Source: Niallia sp. FSL W8-0635 (GTDB lineage: Bacteria > Bacillota > Bacilli > Bacillales > Cytobacillaceae). Taken from it: 64,000 bases of DNA. The translations under genes were made by a program, and so were the position numbers. The notes beneath the pieces are model-generated. The model searched no databases. It saw only the letters and a list, made by a program, of their open reading frames with translations, and was not told the DNA's origin. The stretch lies in assembly GCF_038007965.1 (NCBI RefSeq), contig NZ_JBBOYD010000001.1, forward strand, positions 1,218,501 through 1,282,500, written 5' to 3'. The stretch's first letter is position 1, and each line of letters opens with the position of its first letter. Shown here one piece after another: positions 19,075-27,763 of the stretch.

Positions 19075-19971
19075 TTGAGCTTTACGTTAGAGTGGGTTAT
19101 AGAGGATCAATCAGGCATTACCATTAAAGAGTTTTTGAAGTCACAAAGTATTTCAAAGGCTGCATTAACAGATATAAAATTTAAGGGCGGGAAGATACTT
19201 GTAAATGGAAGAGAAGAGAATGTTCGTTATTCCTTAAAGAGTGGCGATCAATTATTTGTTCTTTTTCCACCTGAGTCGCCAAGTAGTGGATTAATTCCTG
19301 AAAAGATCCCTTTAAATATTATCCACGAGGACGAGTATATACTGATTGTGCAAAAGGATTATGGAATGAATACAATTCCTTCTAGAGAGCATCCTACTGG
19401 CAGTTTGGCTAATGCTTTAGTCAGTTACTATCATGAGCAGGGAATTGAGGCAACGACCCATATTGTTACACGATTAGATCGAGATACATCGGGATTGGTT
19501 CTCATCGCAAAGCATCGCCATATTCATCATTTGCTAAGTGAACAGCAAAAAGCAGGCGATGTAAAAAGAAAATATATTGCTTTTGCTGAAGGAGAAATAG
19601 CTCCATTAAGTGATGCGATTAATGAACCAATTGGGAGATGCTCGGATAGTATTATTAAAAGAGAAGTTAGAGAAGATGGACAAACGGCTATTACCCATTA
19701 TCGAGTTTTAGCACAGAATAATCATTTTTCTATTGTAGAATTATCCCTTGAGACAGGCAGAACACATCAAATACGTGTTCATCTTGCCTATAAAGGAAAC
19801 CCGCTTTTAGGTGATGATTTATATGGCGGGAAAAGAAAAGATATGGAGCGGCAAGCGCTACATTGTTTTTTTCTTATGTTTATACATCCAGTAACGAAAC
19901 AAACGATGACCTTTACAATTGATCTCCCGGCCGATATGAAAAGTTTAGAGCAAAAAATGAAAAAGAGTTAA
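19075..19971 (+). CDS. yjbO: RluA-family pseudouridine synthase YjbO
   Basis: Isomerises specific uridines in structured RNA, most likely 23S rRNA. An N-terminal S4-like region (about residues 13-65) precedes the catalytic domain. The family motif is HIVTRLDRDTSGLVLIAKH, whose second Asp in RLDRDTSG is the nucleophile, and the GRTHQIRVH motif comes later. At 298 aa it is typical. The start is TTG, with GGAGTG seven bases upstream. The exact RNA target cannot be read from the sequence. The terminator arm overlaps the stop codon. Confidence 0.93.
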   Translation: MSFTLEWVIEDQSGITIKEFLKSQSISKAALTDIKFKGGKILVNGREENVRYSLKSGDQLFVLFPPESPSSGLIPEKIPLNIIHEDEYILIVQKDYGMNTIPSREHPTGSLANALVSYYHEQGIEATTHIVTRLDRDTSGLVLIAKHRHIHHLLSEQQKAGDVKRKYIAFAEGEIAPLSDAINEPIGRCSDSIIKREVREDGQTAITHYRVLAQNNHFSIVELSLETGRTHQIRVHLAYKGNPLLGDDLYGGKRKDMERQALHCFFLMFIHPVTKQTMTFTIDLPADMKSLEQKMKKS

Positions 19972-20003
19972 GGATCAGAAAAAAGATCTTTAACTCTTTT
20001 TTT
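19962..20003. terminator. Bidirectional terminator, yjbO / prpE
   Basis: AAAGAGTTAAGGATC (19962-19976, containing the yjbO stop) pairs with GATCTTTAACTCTTT (19985-19999) and is followed by a T-run; the A-run on the other side could serve prpE. Confidence 0.88.
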
Positions 20004-20009
20004 ATTTAT

Positions 20010-20774
20010 TCACCTGCCATTCTTCTCTACTACTTCTACATCAAATGTACGAAACTTCTCTGGAGTAAAGGGCATACTGGAAGGCACAGATTCGATTGTT
20101 AGTTCTGGATATTTTAGAGCCGTTAATTTTCCACCAAAAACAGCCCCAGTATCAATGTTATAGGTGCGATGAATTTCTCTTACATTTCTTACAGGTGTAT
20201 GACCATATACAATAATCGGTTTTCCATTATAATGTTTAGCCCAATCTCTTCTTACCGGTGAACCATCAGCATGAGCTTCCCCTGTGATATCACCATAAAG
20301 TGCAAATGTTTTTACCTTACTATGATATTGACCAATATAGTCCTCCCGAATACCAGCGTGAGCGATGACAAGCTTTTGCTCATCAAGAATGTGATATAAA
20401 GGTGCATTTTCATATAACTCTCTGAACATTCTTTTGATTTTTTGCTGTTCTTTTTTATTTAATTGTTCCCATTCGGCTACTGTTGTTTCTAAGCCATGAG
20501 CAATTTTTACATTTCTTCCTAGAAAAAATCGATATAGCTTGTCACAATGGTTTCCTGGTACATAATAGGCTAAATCACTTTTGACTAATAAATAGACAGT
20601 TTCTATTACAGCTAAGGAAGCAGGACCGCGATCCGTTAAATCCCCTACAAATGCTAATTTTCTTTCTCCTGGATGCTGTGGATAACCTTGGTTCCATATA
20701 TAACCTAATTTCTCTGTTAAAAGTTTAAATTCCTCATAGCATCCATGAATATCTCCGATGATATCAAGCTTCAT
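20010..20774 (-). CDS. prpE: Bis(5'-nucleosyl)-tetraphosphatase PrpE
   Basis: Metallophosphatase of the PPP superfamily, 254 aa. It shows the full metal-binding set: GDIHG (residues 7-11), [11 protein letters not shown] (VPGNHCDK), then VIAHAG and YGHTP. PrpE of B. subtilis hydrolyses Ap4A asymmetrically and can remove phosphate from phosphotyrosine. It is transcribed alone against the flanking genes, with a shared terminator at its 3' end and 186 bp to the divergent mgtE. Confidence 0.93.
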   Translation of the reverse strand: MKLDIIGDIHGCYEEFKLLTEKLGYIWNQGYPQHPGERKLAFVGDLTDRGPASLAVIETVYLLVKSDLAYYVPGNHCDKLYRFFLGRNVKIAHGLETTVAEWEQLNKKEQQKIKRMFRELYENAPLYHILDEQKLVIAHAGIREDYIGQYHSKVKTFALYGDITGEAHADGSPVRRDWAKHYNGKPIIVYGHTPVRNVREIHRTYNIDTGAVFGGKLTALKYPELTIESVPSSMPFTPEKFRTFDVEVVEKNGR

Positions 20775-20960
20775 AAAATCCCTCTTTCATTATTTCTCTT
20801 TTTTACTATACCCAATAGCTGTTCGAGCATTTTTGTTAATTGTTTCTGCTTTTGGGGAAAGATAAAGGGATAAAGACATCGTGTCTAAATAAAAGACAAA
20901 TCGTCTATCTTTTGTTACTATAAAAAACATATTATTTTTTCAAAGAGAGGAGGAAGGAAG

Positions 20961-22331
20961 GTGTCAGATAAGATTTTAACGAAGGAAGCGCAGCGTAGGG
21001 TAATTCTCCATTCTTTACAAAATGAAAACTTACAGGAATTCCGTAAAAATTTCCTTGATTTACATCCTTATGACCAAGCTTCATTTTTTAAGGAAATGGA
21101 GATAGAAGAAAGAGCTAAAGTTTTTGAATACTTAGCTCCAAGTGAAATTGCAGAAATGTTTGAGAACTTAGAAATGGATGATTGGGAATATCAAGAGATT
21201 TTTGCTAAGCTTATTCCGGATTATGTAGCAGAAACATTGGCTAATATGTCTGCAGACGATGCTGTAGATATATTAAATGTATTAGAAAAAGAGCAAGTTG
21301 AAAGCTATTTGGCCATAATGGATCAACCAACTGCAGCGAGCATCAAAGCACTGATGCACTATGAAGAGTCAACTGCTGGAAGTATTATGACGGTAGACTA
21401 TATTAGTTTATCGGCAGAACAAACAGTAGCAACTGCTATGGATATTTTGAAAAGAGAGGCTCCTACGGCAGAAACCATTTACTATATCTATGTTGTTAAT
21501 GAACAAAAACAATTAGTGGGCGTCGTTTCTTTACGAAGTTTAATTGTAAGTAATAATCAAACCCTTATAAAAGAAATAATGAGTGATCGCATTCATTCTG
21601 TCTCTGTAAGTGAAGATCAGGAAGAAGTAGCTAAAAAAATGCAAGACTATGACTTTTTAGCACTGCCTGTTGTTGATTTTCAAAAAAGATTACTTGGGAT
21701 TATTACAATTGACGATATTGTGGATGTTATGCAAGAGGAAGCGTCTGAGGATTATTCGAAATTTGCTGCTGTATCTAATATGGATTTTGTTGATCAGCAT
21801 CCATTTTCTGCTGCAAAGAAGAGACTCCCATGGCTTATTATTTTATTATTTCTCGGGATGTTTACTGCAAGCCTAATTGGCCGGTTTGAAGAAACATTGG
21901 ATCAAGTAGCGATTCTAGCCGTTTTTATTCCATTAATTGCTGGAATGGCTGGGAATACGGGAACTCAAGCATTAGCAGTTGCTGTTCGTGGGATTGCAAC
22001 AGGTGATATTGGGAAAGAAAATAGCTGGAAGTTAATTGTAAGAGAAGCAGGTACAGGATTAATTACTGGTACAATCTGTGGAATACTTGTTACTATTGTT
22101 GTGTATGTATGGAAGGGTGATTTATTTCTAGGAATACTTGTTGGAATTTCGATTCTTGGAACATTGATTGTAGCTACAATAGCTGGTGCAATTATTCCTC
22201 TTATTATGCACAAATTTAATATCGACCCAGCAGTGGCTTCCGGTCCATTTATTACAACGATTAATGATATTATCAGTATTCTAATTTATTTTGGCATGGC
22301 AACAATGTTTATGAGTTATTTAACAAATTAG
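20961..22331 (+). CDS. mgtE: Magnesium transporter MgtE
   Basis: Mg2+ channel of 456 aa. The N-terminal superhelical domain (residues 1-130, with LAPSEIAEMFENL and MSADDAVDILN) and two CBS domains (about 135-260) sense cytoplasmic Mg2+. Five membrane helices follow from about residue 285, with the conserved pore-region segment AGMAGNTGTQALAVAVRGIA. The start is GTG after GAGGAGGAAGG. No M-box riboswitch pattern is evident in the 186-bp upstream region; only a small AGACA/TGTCT hairpin is seen there. The next gene also encodes an ion transporter. Confidence 0.93.
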   Translation: MSDKILTKEAQRRVILHSLQNENLQEFRKNFLDLHPYDQASFFKEMEIEERAKVFEYLAPSEIAEMFENLEMDDWEYQEIFAKLIPDYVAETLANMSADDAVDILNVLEKEQVESYLAIMDQPTAASIKALMHYEESTAGSIMTVDYISLSAEQTVATAMDILKREAPTAETIYYIYVVNEQKQLVGVVSLRSLIVSNNQTLIKEIMSDRIHSVSVSEDQEEVAKKMQDYDFLALPVVDFQKRLLGIITIDDIVDVMQEEASEDYSKFAAVSNMDFVDQHPFSAAKKRLPWLIILLFLGMFTASLIGRFEETLDQVAILAVFIPLIAGMAGNTGTQALAVAVRGIATGDIGKENSWKLIVREAGTGLITGTICGILVTIVVYVWKGDLFLGILVGISILGTLIVATIAGAIIPLIMHKFNIDPAVASGPFITTINDIISILIYFGMATMFMSYLTN

Positions 22332-22353
22332 TGTATAAAGAGGAGGGATAGCG

Positions 22354-24207
22354 ATGGAACACGGTGCTTCTTTCGCATCACTAGTTATCGTGGTTACGGT
22401 GGCTCTATTAACCCCAATTATTTTGCAACGACTCAAATTAAATATTATTCCTGTCGTTGTTGCAGAAATTCTCATGGGATTAATAATTGGAAAAAGTGGA
22501 TTTAATCTAGTCGAACAGGATATGTGGCTTGAAACACTATCAACATTAGGCTTTATCTTTTTAATGTTTTTGAGTGGGCTAGAGATAGATTTTTCCGCTT
22601 TTTCTAGTAAGAAAAAAAGAGAGACATTGCCTAATGGTAAATTAGAGCCAAAAACATTTCAAACGGCAACCATTATTTTTGCGGCGATTCTCGTTCTATC
22701 AATTGGATTAAGTTTCTTATTTGTACTCGCTGGATTTGTCGATAGTGCATTCTTAATGACAATTATTATTGCTACTATCTCCTTAGGAGTGGTAGTACCA
22801 ACTTTAAAAGAAGCCAATATTATGAAGTCTGTTATTGGGCAAATTATATTACTTGTAGCGGTAATTGCAGATTTAGTAACAATGATTTTACTTGCAGTAT
22901 TTGCATCGATACATGAAACAGGGGGAAATACTTGGCTATTATTAATTCTTTTTGTCGCAGGTTTAATTCTCTACTTTGTTGGTAGTAGAATAAAGAACAA
23001 TAAGATTATGGATACTCTCTCAAGAGGGACGGTACAAATTGGTACTAGAGCAGTGTTTGCGCTAATTATTTTTCTTGTGGCATTATCAGAATCTGTTGGA
23101 GCTGAACATATTTTAGGTGCATTCTTGGCTGGGGTACTAGTATCTCTACTTTCGCCAAATGAAGAATTGGTTCATAAGCTAGATTCCTTTGGTTATGGAT
23201 TCCTTATTCCTATCTTCTTTGTGATGATAGGAGTTGACATGGATATATGGTCGTTATTTACAGATCCTAAATTATTATTATTTATTCCGTTATTATTAAT
23301 TGCTTTATTAGTAAGTAAGCTGCTACCTGTCTATTATTTGAAAAAATGGTATGATACAAAAACGATTATAGCTTCTGGATTTTTATTAACATCGACACTT
23401 TCACTCGTTATTGCGGCATCAACAATAGGAGAACGATTAAATATCATAACCCCGCAAATGAGCGGAATTTTTATTCTAGTTGCAATTATATCTTGTATCA
23501 TTACGCCGATTGTCTTTAAAAAGCTATTCCCAAAAGAAGCAGCTCGCGAAAAAGTGATAAATGTTTCTATTATTGGGGTTAACCAAGTAACGATGCAGGT
23601 TTATCAAGAGTTGAAATCTACGTTGTATGATGTCACCTTTTATCATAAACAACAAGAAAAATACGATTTTCAATTAGCAGATTCCTTGTTTGAAATCGTG
23701 GAATTGGAAAATTATTCGGAGGAGATTCTACAACAAACAGATATTTACGGAGCAGATATTGTTGTGATTTCGACAGGAGATTCCTTCTTAAATGCAGAGA
23801 TGAGTCTTATGATTAAAAGAGCAGGGGTAGATCGAGTAATTTGTCGGGTGGAAAATATGGAAATGGAAGAGGAATTACGCAGGGAAGATATAGAAGTATT
23901 CTCTATGCTGACATCTACGAAAGCATTATTAACGGCATTAATTCAGTCTCCAAATATTTTTGCATTGCTTGGTAATACGGAGACATCCTTGCATGAAATA
24001 ATATTAAGAAACAAGGAATTTGAAGGGATGTCCTTAAGATCATTCCCGTTTACCGGAGATGTCATTTTCGTCCGAATCTTTAGAGGTGCCGATTTTGTCA
24101 TACCTCATGGAGATACAGAGCTTCAACTTAATGATCATCTTCTTGTTACAGGGTCCCATGAGTATGTAACAGAATTAAAGCGACAGTTGGAGTTTAATTT
24201 TAAATAA
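22354..24207 (+). CDS. yjbQ: Cation:proton antiporter with TrkA domains (YjbQ-like)
   Basis: CPA2-family K+ or Na+/H+ antiporter of 617 aa. About twelve membrane helices span residues 5-395, with the exchanger-type segment SESVGAEHILGAFLAGVLVS. A soluble C-terminal part follows: a TrkA-N-like Rossmann region (VINVSIIGVNQVTMQVY, residues about 410-530) and a TrkA-C domain (about 545-615). The GxGxxG nucleotide motif is degenerate (IIGVNQVT), so nucleotide gating is uncertain. It follows mgtE by 22 bp and is likely co-transcribed. It corresponds in place to B. subtilis yjbQ. Confidence 0.9.
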   Translation: MEHGASFASLVIVVTVALLTPIILQRLKLNIIPVVVAEILMGLIIGKSGFNLVEQDMWLETLSTLGFIFLMFLSGLEIDFSAFSSKKKRETLPNGKLEPKTFQTATIIFAAILVLSIGLSFLFVLAGFVDSAFLMTIIIATISLGVVVPTLKEANIMKSVIGQIILLVAVIADLVTMILLAVFASIHETGGNTWLLLILFVAGLILYFVGSRIKNNKIMDTLSRGTVQIGTRAVFALIIFLVALSESVGAEHILGAFLAGVLVSLLSPNEELVHKLDSFGYGFLIPIFFVMIGVDMDIWSLFTDPKLLLFIPLLLIALLVSKLLPVYYLKKWYDTKTIIASGFLLTSTLSLVIAASTIGERLNIITPQMSGIFILVAIISCIITPIVFKKLFPKEAAREKVINVSIIGVNQVTMQVYQELKSTLYDVTFYHKQQEKYDFQLADSLFEIVELENYSEEILQQTDIYGADIVVISTGDSFLNAEMSLMIKRAGVDRVICRVENMEMEEELRREDIEVFSMLTSTKALLTALIQSPNIFALLGNTETSLHEIILRNKEFEGMSLRSFPFTGDVIFVRIFRGADFVIPHGDTELQLNDHLLVTGSHEYVTELKRQLEFNFK

Positions 24208-24219
24208 GAGAATGAAGAG

Positions 24220-24263
24220 GCTTTTCCTTCCTTTTGGATGTAAAGGAGGGAGAGCTTTTGTTT
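24220..24263 (+). terminator. Terminator of mgtE-yjbQ unit
   Basis: GCTTTTCCTTCCTTT pairs with AAAGGAGGGAGAGC, including G-T pairs, over a short loop, followed by TTTTGTTT. Confidence 0.75.
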
Positions 24264-24310
24264 AATAGTTGAGCATTATCATTGCCCGTTGGAGGAAAAA
24301 ATGAGCGAGA

Positions 24311-24458
24311 GGTAACAGAGAAGCGGTTTCTAAGCCCTTTTCAGCAAAAAGAGGCAGCAAAAGGTAACGGAGAAGCAGTCTCTTGGCCCTTTTCAGCAAA
24401 AAGAAGCAGCAAAAGGTAACAGAGAAGCAGTCTCTTTAGCCCTTTTCAAGAAAAAGTA
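24311..24458. repeat. Three tandem copies of a 52-bp hairpin repeat
   Basis: GGTAAC starts a copy at 24311, 24363 and 24415, an exact 52-bp period; the last copy is shorter. Each copy has GGTAACRGAGAAGC, then a C/TCT-rich part, CCCTTTTCA and AAAAAG. In copies 2 and 3 nested arms AAAAGG/CCYTTTT and AGAGA/TCTCT can form a hairpin. 52 is not a multiple of three and no frame stays open, so it is not coding. It lies between the yjbQ terminator and the fabI promoter. Confidence 0.8.
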
Positions 24459-24515
24459 CCAACAATAAAAATGATTAAAGAGCCTATTGGAACAATGCTT
24501 TCTTTTTTTATTTTT

Positions 24516-24543
24516 TTGTAGTAAAATTAGTACTAGGTACTAA
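24516..24543 (+). promoter_or_regulatory. fabI promoter with FapR operator
   Basis: TTAGTACTAGGTACTAA (24527-24543) is a near-perfect 17-bp palindrome matching the FapR box (TTAGTACCTGGTACTAA type) I know from fatty-acid genes in bacilli. TTGTAG (24516-24521) and TACTAA (24538-24543) are candidate -35 and -10 elements, so the operator would cover the promoter. This predicts repression of fabI by FapR that is lifted by malonyl-CoA. Confidence 0.88.
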
Positions 24544-24574
24544 TAACTTGTAATAGTATATAGGAGGAATAAGA

Positions 24575-25348
24575 ATGACTTTTTCATTAAAGGGCAAAAC
24601 CTATGTAGTTATGGGTGTTGCAAATAAAAGAAGTATTGCATGGGGAATTGCGACTTCCTTGCATAAAGCAGGTGCTCGTTTAATTTTCACTTATGCTGGG
24701 GAAAGATTAGAAAAAAGCGTTCGTGACCTTGTTGCTACTTTAGATTCAACAGATAGCATTGTGTTACCATGTGATGTAACAAATGATCAAGAAATCGCTA
24801 CTTGCTTTGAAGCTATCAAAAAAGAAGTAGGGACAATTCATGGAATTGCTCACTGTATCGCTTTTGCTCATAAAGAAGAATTACAAGGCGATTATATGAA
24901 TACTACTAGAGACGGATTCTTGCTTGCTCATAATATTAGTTCTTATTCATTAACAGCTGTTGCGAAAGAAGCAAAAGGCTTAATGACAGAAGGCGGAAGC
25001 ATTGTGACATTAACTTATTTAGGCGGAGAGCGCGCAATTAGAAATTACAATGTAATGGGTGTTGCAAAAGCTTCCTTGGATGCAAGTGTTCGTTATTTAG
25101 CTGCTGATTTAGGAAAAGAAGGAATTCGTGTAAACTCGATTTCTGCAGGTCCGATTCGTACATTATCTGCAAAAGGAATCAGTGATTTTAATTCGATTTT
25201 AAAAGAAATTGAAGAACGTTCTCCACTTAGAAGAACAACAACGCCTGAAGAAGTAGGAGATACAGCATTATTCTTGTTTAGTGATTTAGCAAGAGGAATA
25301 ACTGGTGAAAATATTCATGTAGATTCAGGTTTCCATATTGTTGGTTAA
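24575..25348 (+). CDS. fabI: Enoyl-[acyl-carrier-protein] reductase FabI
   Basis: NADH-dependent reductase of the last step of fatty-acid elongation and the target of triclosan-type inhibitors. The 257-aa short-chain dehydrogenase has the FabI cofactor segment VMGVANKRSIAWGIA (residues 13-27) and the catalytic tyrosine-lysine pair: Tyr in NISSYSLTAVAKEAKG and RNYNVMGVAKASLD. A GGAGGAA site precedes the ATG. The FapR box upstream predicts co-control with other lipid genes. It corresponds to B. subtilis yjbW. Confidence 0.97.
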   Translation: MTFSLKGKTYVVMGVANKRSIAWGIATSLHKAGARLIFTYAGERLEKSVRDLVATLDSTDSIVLPCDVTNDQEIATCFEAIKKEVGTIHGIAHCIAFAHKEELQGDYMNTTRDGFLLAHNISSYSLTAVAKEAKGLMTEGGSIVTLTYLGGERAIRNYNVMGVAKASLDASVRYLAADLGKEGIRVNSISAGPIRTLSAKGISDFNSILKEIEERSPLRRTTTPEEVGDTALFLFSDLARGITGENIHVDSGFHIVG

Positions 25349-25355
25349 TTCGGTT

Positions 25356-25396
25356 AAAGGCAACCATCAGCTGATTCTGGCGTTTGGTTGCTTTTT
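25356..25396 (+). terminator. Terminator of fabI
   Basis: AAAGGCAACCA pairs with TGGTTGC (one extra T opposite) across a 17-base loop, followed by TTTTT. Confidence 0.88.
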
Positions 25397-25461
25397 CTAT
25401 TCCTCCGTCAAACCTCCATTTTGTTTATCCACAACCTCTTCCTTTTTCACTAATTAAAGTT

Positions 25462-25489
25462 ACATATTAGGCAAATCATGCATACATTA
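25462..25489 (+). promoter_or_regulatory. Sigma-K-type promoter of cotO
   Basis: AC (25462-25463), a 17-base spacer, then CATACATTA (25481-25489) fit the sigma-K pattern AC-N16/17-CATAnnnTA exactly. The predicted start site lies about 38 bases before the cotO ATG. Confidence 0.65.
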
Positions 25490-25534
25490 GGATGAATCCT
25501 ATAAAATTATCGTTTTTGTTTTAGGAGGTGATCA

Positions 25535-26047
25535 ATGGTGTATAGTGAGAATAGTAAGCCTTACCTTTCACAGTCTGGTACAAAAAAGATGGAAGGCAAT
25601 ATGCAAGTTAGCTATTCTGCAAAAATTTCTAAACAGAAACAATACAAAGATTTGATGGAGAAGAAACAAAAAGAAGAAATGCTCCAGGAAATAAAGGAGA
25701 AAAAAGAGCTAACGAAAGAAAGCACGGAAAAGCCAGCTTCAATTGAAAATGTTCAGGAACAAATTCAACATTATCAAGAACAACAAGTGGAAAAAACTCC
25801 AAGAAAGCCAGCCTTTAAACGATTGAAGAGTTTTAAAGAAATGGGGATAGTTGAGAAATTAGAGTACTTACTTCATTTTCCGAAGCAGTTACCACCAGTT
25901 CCTTGTTTGGTAATAACGGCTAAAGAGAATATTCGTGGTTTTGTTGTTGATTTAACAGAGGAAAATGTTGACATAAAATTAATGGATCAATCAGTCGTCA
26001 CTTTAAAAATCTCTACAATTCAGGAAGTCAGAATGATTGGAATTTAA
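25535..26047 (+). CDS. cotO: Spore coat protein CotO-like
   Basis: Morphogenetic spore-coat protein family, 170 aa. The N-terminal half is lysine- and glutamate-rich, with predicted helical repeats and SKQKQYKDLMEKKQKEEMLQ. The conserved C-terminal CotO domain starts at FKEMGIVEKLEYLLHFPKQLPPVPCLVIT and ends in a small beta region. The start has TAGGAGGTGAT upstream. Position after fabI equals B. subtilis yjbX (cotO). In B. subtilis CotO helps outer-coat and crust assembly together with CotH-dependent proteins. A sigma-K-type promoter upstream fits late mother-cell expression. Confidence 0.85.
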   Translation: MVYSENSKPYLSQSGTKKMEGNMQVSYSAKISKQKQYKDLMEKKQKEEMLQEIKEKKELTKESTEKPASIENVQEQIQHYQEQQVEKTPRKPAFKRLKSFKEMGIVEKLEYLLHFPKQLPPVPCLVITAKENIRGFVVDLTEENVDIKLMDQSVVTLKISTIQEVRMIGI

Positions 26048-26306
26048 AAACGTTCTTCCTTTTATGAAGGAGTTATTTCAAATTGAATTTGAGTATAAAT
26101 ATGATAGCAGTAAAATCGAAATATTCTTACTTGCTAATGATATATTTATAATCATTTATCGATTTGAGATAACTCTTTTCTATTTGCCCAAAATGGTTCA
26201 TTTTCTCCCATATTTACAAATTTGTGAATATTCATGAATGAAACTTGTCTGATAACATGCCAACTTCTTTCCGTGCATAAAATGTAAGGAAAAAGAAAGG
26301 AGTAAA
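26048..26306. other. Intergenic region between convergent cotO and coat gene
   Basis: There is no convincing gene. A 66-codon plus frame here overlaps the cotO end and has no usable ribosome-binding site. An AT-rich nested hairpin is visible: AAATCGA (26113-26119)/TCGATTT (26159-26165) enclosing AATGAT (26136-26141)/ATCATT (26151-26156). Confidence 0.35.
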
Positions 26307-26340
26307 CATAAAAATGGAGGCGCCAAGATAGACGTCCTCC
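26307..26340 (-). terminator. Terminator of CotY/CotZ-type gene
   Basis: On the minus strand GGAGG and CCTCC close an 11-bp-spaced stem (with CG inside), followed by ATTTTTATG. It lies 25 bases beyond the stop. Confidence 0.6.
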
Positions 26341-26365
26341 GAGGGGTAAAGCATATACAAATTTA

Positions 26366-26854
26366 TTAGTCACAAATGTTTAAGTCAACGTCAGCGATAC
26401 ATTGAACTGCGCAGAAGCAGCTTAAGTCAACTGTGATGCAGCTTGAAGTGCGAACAAAACCTTCTAATTCACAAATTTTGCTTAAGTCGATTCCTTTGTG
26501 TCCAACGATATCAAGTGTTTCTCCGTCTTTACCGATTGGAGCAAGAACTCTTAATACTGCACAGCAGTTATCAAAAACATCCTCTACTCGGAAAAAGATA
26601 GAAACGCAGTTGCAGTCTGAACCTGTATAAAATGCATGGAATGGAGAGCCATCTGCAGTGCTTAAAACGAATACACGAGTATCTGCTTTATTTCTTTTTG
26701 TTGGAGATACAAGTGATCCTAGAGGCTCTGAGAAACAGTTAGTTTCGCATTCGCAAGTGTCTTCAGCGTTATCTTGGATATCTTTAATGGCACGAACCAC
26801 TTCGCAAACACAGCTGGATGTACCGTAAATATCTTCTTTTTTTCCACAACCCAT
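26366..26854 (-). CDS. cotZ: Spore coat/exosporium protein, CotY/CotZ (ExsY) family
   Basis: Cysteine-rich structural protein of 162 aa with at least 18 cysteines, such as CVCEVV, CECETNC, DCNC, NCC and CFCAVQC. This family self-assembles into disulphide-linked two-dimensional layers of the spore crust (B. subtilis CotY, CotZ) or exosporium (B. cereus ExsY, CotY). The start has AAGGAGG upstream. A CATAAGGCT element upstream resembles the sigma-K -10, but no AC is found at the right distance. The symbol cotZ is chosen over cotY only by gene position near cotO, so the paralogue identity is uncertain. Confidence 0.85.
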   Translation of the reverse strand: MGCGKKEDIYGTSSCVCEVVRAIKDIQDNAEDTCECETNCFSEPLGSLVSPTKRNKADTRVFVLSTADGSPFHAFYTGSDCNCVSIFFRVEDVFDNCCAVLRVLAPIGKDGETLDIVGHKGIDLSKICELEGFVRTSSCITVDLSCFCAVQCIADVDLNICD

Positions 26855-27014
26855 AATTGTTTTCCTCCTTGTTTGTTTCTTTCTTTATGTTTCTTACATT
26901 ACTAACATATTGCCGAAGAGCCTTATGGGTTACGGACAAACGCCTTTTTTCTCAAAATTTGGGCTTTTGACCATCCGTTCATAATATCTTGGTCGATTGG
27001 AGGGGAGAATCTAG

Positions 27015-27371
27015 ATGGATATCCATTGGATGGAGTTTTTTTTATTAATACTGGCAAGCTTTCGGCTAACAAGATTAGTTGTTTTTGATCAAATTACAGA
27101 GTTTTTCCGGAAGTTTTTTTTAGATGAAGTAGAAGAAAAGAATAAGGAAGGTCAAATAGAAGTATATATTGTACCTAAATCAGGGAAAATCCGCGGGTTC
27201 TTTGGGGAGCTTATTAGCTGTTATTGGTGTACGGGTGTGTGGGTAGCTATTTTTCTTACTCTTTTATATTATTTCTTTCCAAGCATTTGTGAACCTTTTA
27301 TTCTTGTCTTTGCCATTGCAGGTGGCGCATCCTTGATTGAAGCTATTTTACAAAGAGTGTTTGTTGAATAG
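27015..27371 (+). CDS. DUF1360 membrane protein (YjcA-like, sporulation)
   Basis: Small protein of 118 aa with a predicted helix near residues 4-20 and a hydrophobic C-terminal pair (about 70-108), including the conserved ISCYWCTGVWVA motif. DUF1360 proteins are found in spore formers, and B. subtilis yjcA of this family lies beside the cot cluster. Function is unknown. The start follows GGAGGGG. It is divergent from the coat gene and lies 120 bp before a tiny sporulation ORF. Confidence 0.8.
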   Translation: MDIHWMEFFLLILASFRLTRLVVFDQITEFFRKFFLDEVEEKNKEGQIEVYIVPKSGKIRGFFGELISCYWCTGVWVAIFLTLLYYFFPSICEPFILVFAIAGGASLIEAILQRVFVE

Positions 27372-27397
27372 TTGAACGAGGTAGGCTAGTTGTTTAC

Positions 27398-27424
27398 ACA
27401 TGCATATTTTTCCATCATACAATG
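27398..27424 (+). promoter_or_regulatory. Sigma-K-like promoter of small lysine-rich ORF
   Basis: AC (27398-27399), a 16-base spacer and CATACAATG (27416-27424) give a sigma-K-like promoter with one mismatch in the last -10 base. The same -10 sequence occurs before spoVIF. Confidence 0.5.
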
Positions 27425-27488
27425 TGATAAGCACATATGAAAACAGTGTTTTTATGTGGTGCAGAGTACATTAATGGAGGGATTGGAG

Positions 27489-27611
27489 TTGCTAGAAAAA
27501 AAAGTATTTAAAGTAAAAGAGACGGTAAAGCCTAAAGCAACAACAAAAGCAACAACGAAAGCAAAAAAGAAGAAATCTGGATGTAATTGTGGAAAAAAAT
27601 TAATGAAATAA
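27489..27611 (+). CDS. Small Lys/Thr-rich protein, probable spore protein
   Basis: A 40-residue ORF starting with TTG, 8 bases after GGAGG. The sequence runs MLEKKVFKVKETVKPKATTK, then more KATTKAKKKK, and closes with SGCNCGKKLMK. It is extremely basic, with repeated KATT units and a C-x-C pair. It is followed at once by a strong terminator and preceded by a sigma-K-like promoter, so it looks like an independent gene. I know no named family for it. A basic peptide with two cysteines in a coat gene cluster suggests a coat cross-linking component, which is inference. Confidence 0.6.
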   Translation: MLEKKVFKVKETVKPKATTKATTKAKKKKSGCNCGKKLMK

Positions 27612-27614
27612 TGA

Positions 27615-27645
27615 AAATGCCCGACTTTGAGCGGGTATTTTTTTT
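27615..27645 (+). terminator. Terminator of the 40-codon ORF
   Basis: AATGCCCG pairs with CGGGTATT around a 7-base loop, followed by a run of T residues. Confidence 0.88.
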
Positions 27646-27763
27646 CGTGAAAAATGATTTTGTAAAAATTGGATTTTAATTGTTGCTTAAACCTCTAATA
27701 AATAAAGCCTGAAAAGAAGAAAATATATACATCAATTCATCATTTACATAGGAAGGGAAGAAT

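Noticed and set aside
20775..20960. Mg2+ riboswitch (M-box) before mgtE
   Set aside because: None of the conserved M-box blocks or a terminator/antiterminator pair is visible; only a small AGACA/TGTCT hairpin.
24311..24458. CRISPR array
   Set aside because: Continuous 52-bp tandem units without variable spacers.
26037..26237. 66-codon plus-strand frame after cotO
   Set aside because: It starts inside cotO without a ribosome-binding site and lies in an AT-rich hairpin region; no family resemblance.
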